This document shows, one piece after another, positions 23,557 to 30,332 of a stretch of 64,000 bases of DNA (positions are counted from its first letter, which is position 1; every line of letters begins with the position of its first letter). Position numbers and translations under genes: made by a program. The notes beneath the pieces were generated by a model, which made no database searches, had not been told where the DNA came from, and was given only the letters and a program-made list of their open reading frames with translations. The stretch is from assembly GCA_021202155.1 (NCBI GenBank), contig JAJQDP010000007.1, positions 1-64,000 of the forward strand, written 5' to 3'. The DNA is from Oscillospiraceae bacterium (GTDB lineage Bacteria; Bacillota; Clostridia; Oscillospirales; Ruminococcaceae).

Positions 23557-26082
23557 TTACATCCCCTTTTTCTGATTTCTTTGAGCTCTTGCCTTAGTGA
23601 TAACTTCATCAAGATTTTTGTATTTTCTTCTTGCAATATACCCTTCATCGGCTAAGAAGTGAAGCGCATCTAGCGGGTTTAAATCTGCATTTGAATCCGC
23701 TAAAGCTTTTACAATGAAATCATCGTAACTCCCCACGTTAAGATGTGATGAACGTTTTACAATAGCTCCAATGCAGTTATCCTGATTGAATCTTGGGCTG
23801 ATCAAAAAATACTTATGACTATATTTGAATACATACTGTTCAAGCAAAAATATGTTCCACTGGAAGCCTGCATAAGGGAAGATACTGAAGTTTTGTATTT
23901 TTCCTATTGCAATGTAATCGCCAGCACATAATAAATTTAAAATGCTATCTGTCCTGTCAATGTCAAATTGGGCTTGTTCCTCAGAAACAAACTGATCTCG
24001 ACTAACTCGCAAACTATTCTCATACACAGCCTCCAGCCTGATATGCGTACCTAATTCATCAGCTAAGGTTTTCAGTTCTGCCAGAGTAAAACTTTCATGA
24101 CTGCGGGCGTAATTTGCAAATACAGTCACAGCGTCAACCTTTGTGCCAAGTGCACTTATGATATTTGTACTAAACGAAAAACGATTTTTTAGTTTATACT
24201 CAACTGCACCATAAAATCCTTTCGCCGAAATTTCAGGATTATTCTCAACTATGTCGGGACATTTTACTTTGGCAATCTCATAAAGCTCATCATCAGTAAT
24301 AAAGTCCCGTTGCAAAATAGCTTCATTAATGATTCTATCAATATCTTTAGCATCTTCATCGGAGAGCCATATTGTCTCAATGTGAAAGTAGGTTCCCTTA
24401 CCATTATAGACTAATTCATCAGACGTTGCAAGCAAGGTTTTTACTTTTTCCGCAGGAATATGTGAAATACCACTAATAATCTCGTCCGTGGATATGACGC
24501 ACTGCTGATCACGAAGATAATTAGATACCTCGGAACGAGCGTCGGTTTCTGGCTCTGCGTCTTTTGATATAAATTTTTTGCCCATAAAGTAATCTTTTTC
24601 TTCGACAGCTTTAAGATATAGCATTAGCAAGTTTGCATTATTATAAAGAGGATAGTTTATAAAATCCTCCGAAAAAGTGTCACATATCGCTTTGTAGTAT
24701 ACGATATTCTTTCCGTTTGAAAAACAGCTGTCAATATAGTTCAGAAGTTTACATTTAGTTTTGTCATCAAGGACAGCTTCTGGCAGGTATGCTCTATTCT
24801 CATATATAATGCAAAGCTGTTCTATGTTTGCAGAGATTTCTTCATCGCTATCTGTAATATCATCTCCACAAACTTCCTTATACAGTCTTCTAAATTTGCG
24901 AATTTCAATTGGTGATCCCAGCCTAAATCCTAATGTAAAATGCTTTAAAAGAACACTTTCGTAAAAACTATTACTGTGCTGTGGAGTACGACTAGATAGA
25001 GTCTCAACAACATAATCATTGTGGAAAGGAGTGTCTCCCTGGTTTCCAACAATCTTCTTAGTTTCTTCAATAGCATCATTGTCTGTTTGTTCATAGAGAG
25101 AGCATAGCCGCTCTTGCACAGACTCATAAACATTTCGACGTTCGTCAGCAAAGTAAATATCGTTGCGATTCATAAACGCCATAAGCTTGAGATCTCTCAG
25201 CTCTTGTATAGTTTCTATATTTTCACGACTAAGAGCTTCCCTAAGAGGAAGATAAAAGTCATCGTTTAAAAATCTATCTATTTCGGAGAAACTTGATTCT
25301 TGCATCACCGACTCACTTACAACGCCCCCGACATTACTACCTAATTCTTTTTCAGTACAGGGAGACACCACTATTGTGTCTTCTTCCTGATTCAGAGAGT
25401 GTTCACTTGTTGATGTTTTAGAGAGGACACTTTCTTCAACTATTTCTTTCCGATCAATTGTTGAAAAGCGATTTTCTTTGATATACAGGTAATAATACCT
25501 ACAGGCGGTCACCATCTTTTTGTACTGCTTCTTACGCGTAATTCTAAACACTTTATTTTCTTCAACAGTACGTTGAACTTTTTTAACCGTTGCGAAGTCA
25601 GTTGTTTGAAAAAGAGGCTTCTGTAAAACTTTTATCTTCATACAAAATGATTCAATATCAGAATAACAGCTATAAAGCTCAGATAACCGTGTCGGGGACA
25701 TTTTTTTAGCTAAATATTCTATGAAATCCTCTTCGACAGTCCTGCGACCATTAGCCATTTTCATTGCCTCTTTTAGTAAATTTTGATACTCATCCGGACG
25801 ATTACGATACAGTTCTACAACGTCAGTAAAAAGTCTTGAAGCTGGTTTGAATATTGTTTTCCCGTAGTATGCCGATTCCATACTATGCATCTGAAATGTA
25901 ATGCCACTTTCATTTCGGTACGTTTCATCAACCTCTATATTTTGGTTCATAGCCATCTGCTTCAAAATATGTGAAGCTTCTTTAATCGCATCTGAGCGTT
26001 TAGTTGACCCATCCACAGTTGCGACAAAATAATCTAACAAAACTGCAGCCTCATATGCTGTCCAAGATGGTTGTCTAATCAT
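23557..26082 (-). CDS. Unknown 841-aa first gene of the BREX-4 operon
   Basis: I do not recognise a full-length family. The N-terminal ~110 residues (WTAYEAAVLLDYFV ... STKRSDAIKEASHILKQMA ... NRPDEYQNLLKEAMKMANG) resemble a helical module I associate with clostridial defence or DNA-processing proteins. The middle is acidic and low-complexity. A segment near residue 270-300 (LSRENIETIQELRDLKLMAFM) recalls a helix-hairpin-helix/RNAP alpha-CTD-like fold. The C-terminal half is helical with a winged-helix-like part (FTLAELKTLADELGTHI). It is the promoter-proximal gene, ends 3 bp before brxP, and has the length of a main component. It could be a sensor or effector specific to this branch of BREX-4. 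The ribosome site is GGAGAG/AAGGAG. Confidence 0.7.
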   Translation of the reverse strand: MIRQPSWTAYEAAVLLDYFVATVDGSTKRSDAIKEASHILKQMAMNQNIEVDETYRNESGITFQMHSMESAYYGKTIFKPASRLFTDVVELYRNRPDEYQNLLKEAMKMANGRRTVEEDFIEYLAKKMSPTRLSELYSCYSDIESFCMKIKVLQKPLFQTTDFATVKKVQRTVEENKVFRITRKKQYKKMVTACRYYYLYIKENRFSTIDRKEIVEESVLSKTSTSEHSLNQEEDTIVVSPCTEKELGSNVGGVVSESVMQESSFSEIDRFLNDDFYLPLREALSRENIETIQELRDLKLMAFMNRNDIYFADERRNVYESVQERLCSLYEQTDNDAIEETKKIVGNQGDTPFHNDYVVETLSSRTPQHSNSFYESVLLKHFTLGFRLGSPIEIRKFRRLYKEVCGDDITDSDEEISANIEQLCIIYENRAYLPEAVLDDKTKCKLLNYIDSCFSNGKNIVYYKAICDTFSEDFINYPLYNNANLLMLYLKAVEEKDYFMGKKFISKDAEPETDARSEVSNYLRDQQCVISTDEIISGISHIPAEKVKTLLATSDELVYNGKGTYFHIETIWLSDEDAKDIDRIINEAILQRDFITDDELYEIAKVKCPDIVENNPEISAKGFYGAVEYKLKNRFSFSTNIISALGTKVDAVTVFANYARSHESFTLAELKTLADELGTHIRLEAVYENSLRVSRDQFVSEEQAQFDIDRTDSILNLLCAGDYIAIGKIQNFSIFPYAGFQWNIFLLEQYVFKYSHKYFLISPRFNQDNCIGAIVKRSSHLNVGSYDDFIVKALADSNADLNPLDALHFLADEGYIARRKYKNLDEVITKARAQRNQKKGM

Positions 26083-26193
26083 TCTCCTTAACTCTCCAAA
26101 AGCTATATTTAGTCAAACTTAACTTATCCTATAAGATACATTGCTACAAAGCTTGTCTACAAATTACAATCGAATATTACAACATACACTAAT

Positions 26194-26222
26194 ATTATAC
26201 ACTATTATCTTGTAAAGCGCAA
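26194..26222 (-). promoter_or_regulatory. Proximal promoter of the BREX operon
   Basis: A perfect TATAAT (26194-26199) lies 17 bp from TTGCGC (26217-26222) on the minus strand, about 110 bp upstream of the first gene. A second promoter lies further upstream at 26314-26342. Confidence 0.6.
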
Positions 26223-26313
26223 CAAAAATTATTGTGTTTCTATTACAGATAAGTCTCTTCGATTTCTGCAAAAACCTTCCACTGAAAAATTCATATAGAT
26301 CAATCCTCCAAAT

Positions 26314-26342
26314 ATTATACAACACCGCTGAAAACAAATCAA
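26314..26342 (-). promoter_or_regulatory. Distal BREX promoter, copy of the AlbA_2 promoter at 5416
   Basis: TTGATT (26337-26342), 17-bp spacer containing CAGCGGTGTTG, and TATAAT (26314-26319) are almost identical to 5416-5444. TTTGGAGG and an ATG with a short open frame follow within 30 bp, but no protein similarity is seen there. Confidence 0.65.
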
Positions 26343-26376
26343 GCCTTTGAGGTTTTATGTTCATGACCTCAAAGGC
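26343..26376. terminator. Hairpin gcctttgaggt/acctcaaaggc
   Basis: A perfect 11-bp stem followed on the plus strand by ATTATTTTAT. It can stop rightward transcription or insulate the BREX promoters from the mobilisation remnant. Confidence 0.65.
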
Positions 26377-26399
26377 ATTATTTTATCTGCACCGGAATT

Positions 26400-26635
26400 T
26401 TTTGAAATATTTTTTCAAATCCGACTTGTCGAACCCCCTCCCCTGTCTGTGTTAGTGAAGGGGTAAAGGAAGCCAAAGCAAGATACGCCCGGTCGAACAG
26501 TAACTCAATTCTGAGAACCGCCGCCCCGACATCTTGATGGGAATTGCGCTTCCCATACCCTCGAACTTTGCAAATCCATCGTATTTGCATTTTGGTTCCT
26601 ATTAAAATAGTCACAGCGGCGGAGCCGGTTGCCGG
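26400..26635 (+). repeat. Decayed copy of the oriT region of the mobilisation module
   Basis: About 230 bp are clearly similar to 54862-55075. The ATGGGAA-TTGCGC-TTCCCAT hairpin is fully conserved (26537-26556), while the AGTAACTCAA/TTGAGTTACT stem has lost one arm. A ~30-bp insertion near 26565-26595 contains its own TGCAAAT/ATTTGCA hairpin. No mobC follows. Confidence 0.8.
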
Positions 26636-26641
26636 TGCAAA

Positions 26642-26668
26642 AAAGAACGACCACAAAGTCGCTCTTTT
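26642..26668 (-). terminator. Intrinsic terminator after the GNAT pseudogene
   Basis: A ten-base stem (one mismatch) closes over a six-base loop and is followed on the minus strand by TTTTTTG. It lies 6 bp after the stop of the GNAT gene. Confidence 0.75.
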
Positions 26669-26673
26669 TGTAG

Positions 26674-27113
26674 CTAAAGTTTTTTCAGGTACACCATATC
26701 TCCGTTCAAAGCTGTTATTTTCGGAGATTTTTCGTACCCGTTTTTCAGATAAAATTTCTCGGCAGTGTCAGTTGTAAGGATTGCGTATCCTGCACCGTGG
26801 TTCTTGAAATATTCTTCGGCGAGTCTGAGAAGTGCTGTTCCGTGTCCGTTGTTGCGATGCCCTTCTGAAATCCAAAACTCCCGCACAAAACCAAGCTTTG
26901 TTTTGAAAAACCAGCTCTCCATATCCATGACAGTAAATTGAAGAAATCCCGCAATCTGACCACTTTCGGCTATGTACACCTGTCGTGACCCATGCTCTCA
27001 AAAAGCCAGTCCCAGTCGTCAACAGACAAGTGAATCTCACCGGCGTACTCCATGAAAGCCTCTTTGAAATCAGGATTGGTGAAATCGGAAAAGAATTCAT
27101 AGTTATTATTCAT
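26674..27113 (-). pseudogene. GNAT-family N-acetyltransferase, frameshifted
   Basis: Two overlapping frames make one GNAT protein of about 146 residues. The N-terminal part starts at 27113 (MNNNYEFFSDFTNPDFKEAF ... DWLFESMGHD). The C-terminal part (YIAESGQIAGFLQFTVMD ... REFWISEGHRNNGHGTALLRLAEEYF) carries the acetyl-CoA loop RNNGHG. They are offset by one missing base near 26979-26981, and the interval length (440 nt) is one base short of a whole number of codons. The substrate is unknown. It may be a real pseudogene or a single-base assembly error. A terminator hairpin sits just upstream of the start codon. Confidence 0.75.
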
Positions 27114-27132
27114 GCTACTCCTTAACGCAGTC

Positions 27133-27161
27133 AAAAAAAGTGTTCCCGATAACGAGAACAC
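27133..27161 (-). terminator. Leader terminator/attenuator upstream of the GNAT gene
   Basis: A 9-bp stem (gtgttcccg/cgagaacac, one wobble) is followed on the minus strand by seven T. It ends only 20 bp before the GNAT start codon, so it lies in the leader of that gene. A 17-codon frame with a GGCGGTGATC site precedes it (ATG at about 27258), which fits a leader-peptide attenuator; this is inference. Confidence 0.6.
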
Positions 27162-27350
27162 AGATAAAGATTACACCGTTAAAAGCAGAATGATTGACTG
27201 CATTAAGCCCTGCACAGTGAACGATATGTATTCCCATTATCAACTATTGTAATCATACCGATCACCGCCTTTCAAATCTAATGGCATTGTATCATTTCTG
27301 AAACTTGTTGTCAAGGCTTTTTCTGCCGAGGGTAAAAGGGACGATATACC

Positions 27351-27551
27351 GACGGCAAAATTCCTTCGATGAAGGCGTTGCAACAGGAGAAGCAAAGTCT
27401 GACTATCCGCAGGGATGCTCAGCAGAACACTTACAATTACCTCTATGATTACACGCAGGAATTGAAGACGGTTTGCTCGAATGTGGATGCGATTTTGGAT
27501 TCAGAGAAGACGAAAGAAGTTAAAAGGACAAGAGCGCAGGAGATTTCTTGA
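27351..27551 (+). pseudogene. Relaxase C-terminal remnant
   Basis: The frame GKIPSMKALQQEKQSL...RRDAQQNTYNYLYDYTQ, then ELKTVCSNVDAIL to the stop at 27551, is almost identical to the last ~60 residues of the intact relaxase (ends 56836). The catalytic part is gone. It keeps the same order and orientation relative to the oriT remnant at 26400 as in the intact module. Confidence 0.9.
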
Positions 27552-27563
27552 CATAAAAATAAA

Positions 27564-27599
27564 CCCAACAGTTACACTATGTCGTGCGTAACCGTTGGG
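27564..27599. terminator. Bidirectional terminator between relaxase remnant and PBECR4 pseudogene
   Basis: A 12-bp stem (cccaacagttac/gtaaccgttggg, one mismatch) is followed on the minus strand by TTTATTTTTATG. It lies 10 bp after the stop of the minus-strand nuclease gene. Confidence 0.75.
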
Positions 27600-27609
27600 G
27601 CTTTGAGGG

Positions 27610-28266
27610 TTATATTTGTTCGGCTTCTTTGTGGGAAGCAGGCTTAAGCTTATCATCAAGCATATCAAGAATTTGTTGCGGCAGGGAGTCAATAGGGTAT
27701 CTCTTGTCGGCGTACATCACAGTGTCATACAGCCAATTTCCGCCGGGTTTTGAGAATATGTATTGAACCTCAAACGCATTCGCCGACTTGTCAAAGCTAT
27801 CTTCAACACGAAGGCTTCTGGCTATGTAGTACCTACTCACTTTTTTTGCCACTCTTATTTACATCATTACTCAGGCAAACTGTACACTCCAAGTCCGTTA
27901 AACCGAACTTATAAGTAAATGTCATAGTCTCCGTATCCTCAAGAATGAAAATCTCGGAATTGGTGACAGAAATCAGTTTGGAAGCTGAGATATTTTCTTG
28001 GCACACAGGTCATACGGATGTCTCTGACTGAAATATATCTGATTTGCCTTTAACTTATCCGAAACCACGTTTTTGAAGAACTGTTCTCCCGACATATTCG
28101 TATCAACACCTGTCAGGTGCATAAAGTCCTTGCGGCGGAATACAACCTCTATTGTTCTCCCGTCAAAAACGTACAGAAATGTTCGTCCCACCAACTGTGC
28201 ATCATATTTCAAAGCGACCTCTTTGATGGTCTCAATAATCTGCAATTTATCCTCAGTCTTGCTCAT
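27610..28266 (-). pseudogene. PBECR4-type (barnase/EndoU/colicin-like) nuclease-domain protein with two frameshifts
   Basis: Three overlapping frames form one ~218-residue protein. The first part starts at 28266 with an AAGGA site: MSKTEDKLQIIETIKEVA ... RTFLYVFDGRTIEVVFRRKD, HLTGVDTNMSGEQFFKN ... HPYDLCAKK. This has the layout of phage-associated PBECR4 domains. The middle part (SKLISVTNSEIFILEDTETM ... TYKFGLTDLECTVCLS) is reached by restoring one base in the T4 run at 27993-27996. The last part (YYIARSLRVEDSFDKSANAFEVQYIF) is reached by removing one base from the T7 run at 27841-27847. The shifts are -1 and +1, so the total length is a whole number of codons. Family assignment is from memory of the motif pattern. 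Confidence 0.65.
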
Positions 28267-28292
28267 CCTGTGTCCTTCTTTGTTTAGTACAG

Positions 28293-28558
28293 AAAAAGCG
28301 GACGATACATTGATCGCCCGCAATACTTGTGCAGTTGCGTGTTTTCTGCTGGCTGTCAGCCCCGGCAATCTGGCGAATGCCTATAAGATGCACTAGCATC
28401 TGTAGCCATGGGAAATTTAAGTCCCCCATGCGGACTACACCTATATCCAAGGTGCGAGGCTCGATACCCTGGCGAGTATCTATCAGCCGTGGGCTTTACC
28501 CTGCCCCACGCGCAGTACAGCTTTAACGTGCCGCCGCACGAGAAGCATTTCTGCTTCC
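28293..28558 (-). ncRNA. Structured ~265-nt RNA upstream of the PBECR4 gene
   Basis: The RNA has its own promoter (28565-28593) and ends in an intrinsic terminator (stem 28298-28306/28313-28321, then five U). Between them the minus strand can form at least six local hairpins: GUGGG/CCCAC, GAUAC/GUAUC, CACCU/AGGUG, CAUGGG/CCCAUG, AGAUGC-UAGU-GCAUCU and GGCA/UGCC. It is G+C-rich compared with its surroundings and carries no sensible ORF. The layout recalls large structured clostridial RNAs such as raiA, but I cannot confirm a family. It does not match tmRNA, SRP RNA or RNase P. Confidence 0.65.
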
Positions 28559-28564
28559 ATATAT

Positions 28565-28593
28565 ATTATATGCTATCTTAGCGAAAAAAGCAA
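28565..28593 (-). promoter_or_regulatory. Promoter of the structured RNA
   Basis: TATAAT (28565-28570) lies 17 bp from TTGCTT (28588-28593) on the minus strand. The G+C-rich structured sequence begins within 20 bp downstream. Confidence 0.65.
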
Positions 28594-28637
28594 CATCTTT
28601 TCTCTAAAAATTTTTCAGTATGAGTGCAAGGAAAAAT

Positions 28638-28695
28638 ATCCCGCATACCATAGCAAATTTTTGCCCAAACTAATCCAAAAGGGCTGGGCTTTTCC
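28638..28695 (+). repeat. Remnant of the mobilisation module (dnaC-downstream segment)
   Basis: The words cccgcatacc, gcaaatttttgcccaaac and taatccaaaag match 58410-58452. The next word ggctgg-cttttcc matches 58729-58740. The small gene that lies between these blocks in the intact module (58464-58694) is missing here. Confidence 0.75.
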
Positions 28696-28705
28696 ACGCA
28701 CTGTC

Positions 28706-28734
28706 TTGTTTTCTTCATTCCGATATGATATACT
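28706..28734 (+). promoter_or_regulatory. Promoter of the P-loop kinase gene
   Basis: TTGTTT (28706-28711) and TATACT (28729-28734) are 17 bp apart, 45 bp upstream of the start codon. Confidence 0.6.
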
Positions 28735-28778
28735 GATTATCGTATTCAAAAACAAATCGGAATTTGCAGGTGTGAATG

Positions 28779-29273
28779 ATGAAAACTTTATATATGATTG
28801 GCGGCACGATGGGTGTCGGAAAAACATCGGTTTGTCAGATATTAAAAACAAAATTGACTGACTGTGTTTTTTTGGATGGTGACTGGTGTTGGGATGCTAA
28901 TCCGTTTCAAGTGAACGACGAAACAAAAGCAATGGTGCATAAGAATATTTGCTTTTTATTAAATCAGTTCATCCATTGTTCTGCATACAAAAATATAATT
29001 TTTTGCTGGGTTATGCACGAACAAGCAATCATTGACGGGATTCTTGATGAGCTTGATAAAAATGACTGTAGAATTAAATCAATTTCTCTTCTATGCAATG
29101 AACAGGTTCTTAGAAACAGGTTGCTCGGGGATGTGCAAAAAGGAATCCGTCAAGAGGATGTTATAGAGAGAAGTATTGAAAGAATACCTTTATATCAAAC
29201 TTTATCTACTGAGAAGATTGATACGTCAGAAAAAACATTGGACCAAATAGTTGAAGAAATACTGCTGTTATAA
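28779..29273 (+). CDS. Small P-loop NTPase/kinase
   Basis: This 164-aa protein has an N-terminal Walker A motif GGTMGVGKTS and the strand 'CVFLDGDWCWD', as in small nucleoside/shikimate-type kinases and the AAA_33 group. It also shows a lid-like region 'LRNRLLGDVQKGIRQEDV'. It probably phosphorylates a small molecule; the substrate cannot be inferred, and an antibiotic- or nucleotide-modifying role is only a possibility. Two ATG codons are adjacent; the second (28779) has better spacing from AGGTG. The gene stands where the recombinases of the intact mobilisation module would be, and has its own promoter and terminator. Confidence 0.75.
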   Translation: MKTLYMIGGTMGVGKTSVCQILKTKLTDCVFLDGDWCWDANPFQVNDETKAMVHKNICFLLNQFIHCSAYKNIIFCWVMHEQAIIDGILDELDKNDCRIKSISLLCNEQVLRNRLLGDVQKGIRQEDVIERSIERIPLYQTLSTEKIDTSEKTLDQIVEEILLL

Positions 29274-29312
29274 TATTTCTAATTCTATGGCATAACGTGC
29301 ATATTGATGTTC

Positions 29313-29342
29313 AAAAGAGTGACTAAAATGTCGCTCTTTTTT
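29313..29342 (+). terminator. Intrinsic terminator of the kinase gene
   Basis: An 11-bp stem (one mismatch) with loop TAAAAT is followed by TTTTTT. It lies 40 bp after the stop codon. Confidence 0.85.
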
Positions 29343-29504
29343 ATGCCCATTTGGGGCAATTACAGCGGAGAAATACCCTACGTCCCCGCATATTCCCGCC
29401 GTTTCGGCAAATAATAGCACTGAATTGCCATTTAACCCGGCAATCATGAGCTGGCACCCACGCCGATGCCGGCTTCACAACAATTTACTGAAAGGACTGA
29501 TTCC

Positions 29505-29633
29505 ATGAAAGCGACGGGAATTGTTCGGAGGATTGACGATTACGTTATAATAAGACCAAGTCGGAATCCCCTCGGCGGCGTTTCATTGATTTTGTCCAAG
29601 GATTTGGAGTTGGTGGCGAGGGAGGACGCTTGA
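29505..29633 (+). pseudogene. Short AbrB/SpoVT-like frame in the right repeat
   Basis: A 42-codon frame starts MKATGIVRRIDD and then continues in a sequence unlike SpoVT (YVIIRPSRNPLGGVSLILS). A GAAAGGA site lies 12 bp upstream. It lacks the rest of the AbrB swapped-hairpin domain, so it is either a remnant or a new microprotein. The left copy is frameshifted, which argues against conserved coding. Confidence 0.45.
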
Positions 29634-29684
29634 ATTACATAAAGAATAGTGGTGATGTAGCAAAGATTTTTCTTCAAATTTGTT

Positions 29685-29726
29685 TACTTTTTCACTCTTA
29701 TATGCTATAATAAGAGCGAGAAAGTA
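29685..29726 (+). promoter_or_regulatory. AbiE promoter with overlapping inverted-repeat operator
   Basis: TTTACT and TATAAT are 17 bp apart. The 16-bp arms 29685-29700 and 29711-29726 form an inverted repeat with two mismatches that spans the promoter. Such repeats are the autoregulatory sites of AbiEi antitoxins. Confidence 0.75.
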
Positions 29727-29738
29727 AGGTGACATGAA

Positions 29739-30332
29739 ATGCTTGCAAAAGATAAGCTTCAAAATCTTGTCGAACAGAACAACGGGTATCTGCTGACATC
29801 CGATGCTGTTGCGGCAGGAGTCTCAAAAACGTATCTCGCTCAGTTCGTCAAAGACAACGGAATGGAGCGTGTAGCTCACGGCGTTTATCTTTCCCAGGAT
29901 GAGTGGAGAGATGAGTGCTACATTCTGTTTCTTGCAAATAAAAAAATCGTCTTTTCGCACGAGTCATCTCTGTATCTTCATGATATGACAGACAGAGAAC
30001 CACCGCAGATTTCGGTCACTGTCCGAGCCGGATATAATGCCACGCATCTTCGCAAGCAGGGCGTCAAGGTTCATCAGGTGAAGGCAGATGTGTTCGACAT
30101 CGGAATCAATAACGTCAAGACGAATATGGGCAACGAAGTGGTGGCATACGACCGTGAACGCACCATCTGCGATATTGTCCGTTATCATGACGATATTGAC
30201 TCGCAGACGTTCCAGACAGCTATGAAAGAGTATATGCGAAGCAGGGACAGGGAGCTGAACAAACTGATGAAGTATGCGGCTTTGTTCGGAATCGAGAAGG
30301 AAATGAAGAATTATGTGGAGGTGTTGACGTGA
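29739..30332 (+). CDS. AbiEi-family antitoxin/transcriptional regulator
   Basis: This 197-aa protein fits the AbiEi family. The N-terminal winged helix is 'NGYLLTSDAVAAGVSKTYLAQFVKDNGMERVAHGVYL'. The C-terminal antitoxin domain shows 'IVFSHESSLYLHDMTDREP', 'ISVTVRAGYNATHLRKQGVKVHQV' and 'VVAYDRERTICDIVRYHDDI'. In known type IV systems AbiEi represses its own promoter through inverted repeats and counteracts AbiEii. Here the downstream gene is not abiEii but a DUF2971 gene, overlapping by 4 bp (GTGA). The promoter carries the expected inverted repeat. Confidence 0.88.
   Translation: MLAKDKLQNLVEQNNGYLLTSDAVAAGVSKTYLAQFVKDNGMERVAHGVYLSQDEWRDECYILFLANKKIVFSHESSLYLHDMTDREPPQISVTVRAGYNATHLRKQGVKVHQVKADVFDIGINNVKTNMGNEVVAYDRERTICDIVRYHDDIDSQTFQTAMKEYMRSRDRELNKLMKYAALFGIEKEMKNYVEVLT

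Larger units (their letters stand above)
29386..29726 (+). repeat. Right copy of the ~340-bp direct repeat
   Basis: Nearly identical to 8381-8720 with scattered substitutions. This copy leads directly into the abiEi start codon, so it is probably the original and the left one the duplicate. It has a short AbrB/SpoVT-like frame and the AbiE promoter/operator at its end. Confidence 0.9.

Noticed and set aside
13153-26082. Dnd/Ssp phosphorothioation system
   Set aside because: BrxP resembles DndC, but there are no DndA/B/D/E or SspB-E genes; BrxC, PglZ and BrxL identify BREX.
26164-26364. 66-codon minus-strand frame upstream of the BREX operon
   Set aside because: It covers two promoter elements and has no similarity or conserved pattern; it is probably the leader of the operon.
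28293-28558. tmRNA, SRP RNA, RNase P RNA or 6S RNA
   Set aside because: The diagnostic words of tmRNA, SRP and RNase P are absent, and the many short hairpins do not form the single long rod of 6S RNA. raiA could not be excluded.
1-30332. AbiEii tail at position 1 and AbiEi at 29739 as one split operon
   Set aside because: They are 29 kb apart in an order (toxin tail first) that a simple insertion into an abiEi-abiEii operon would not give; a larger rearrangement remains possible.
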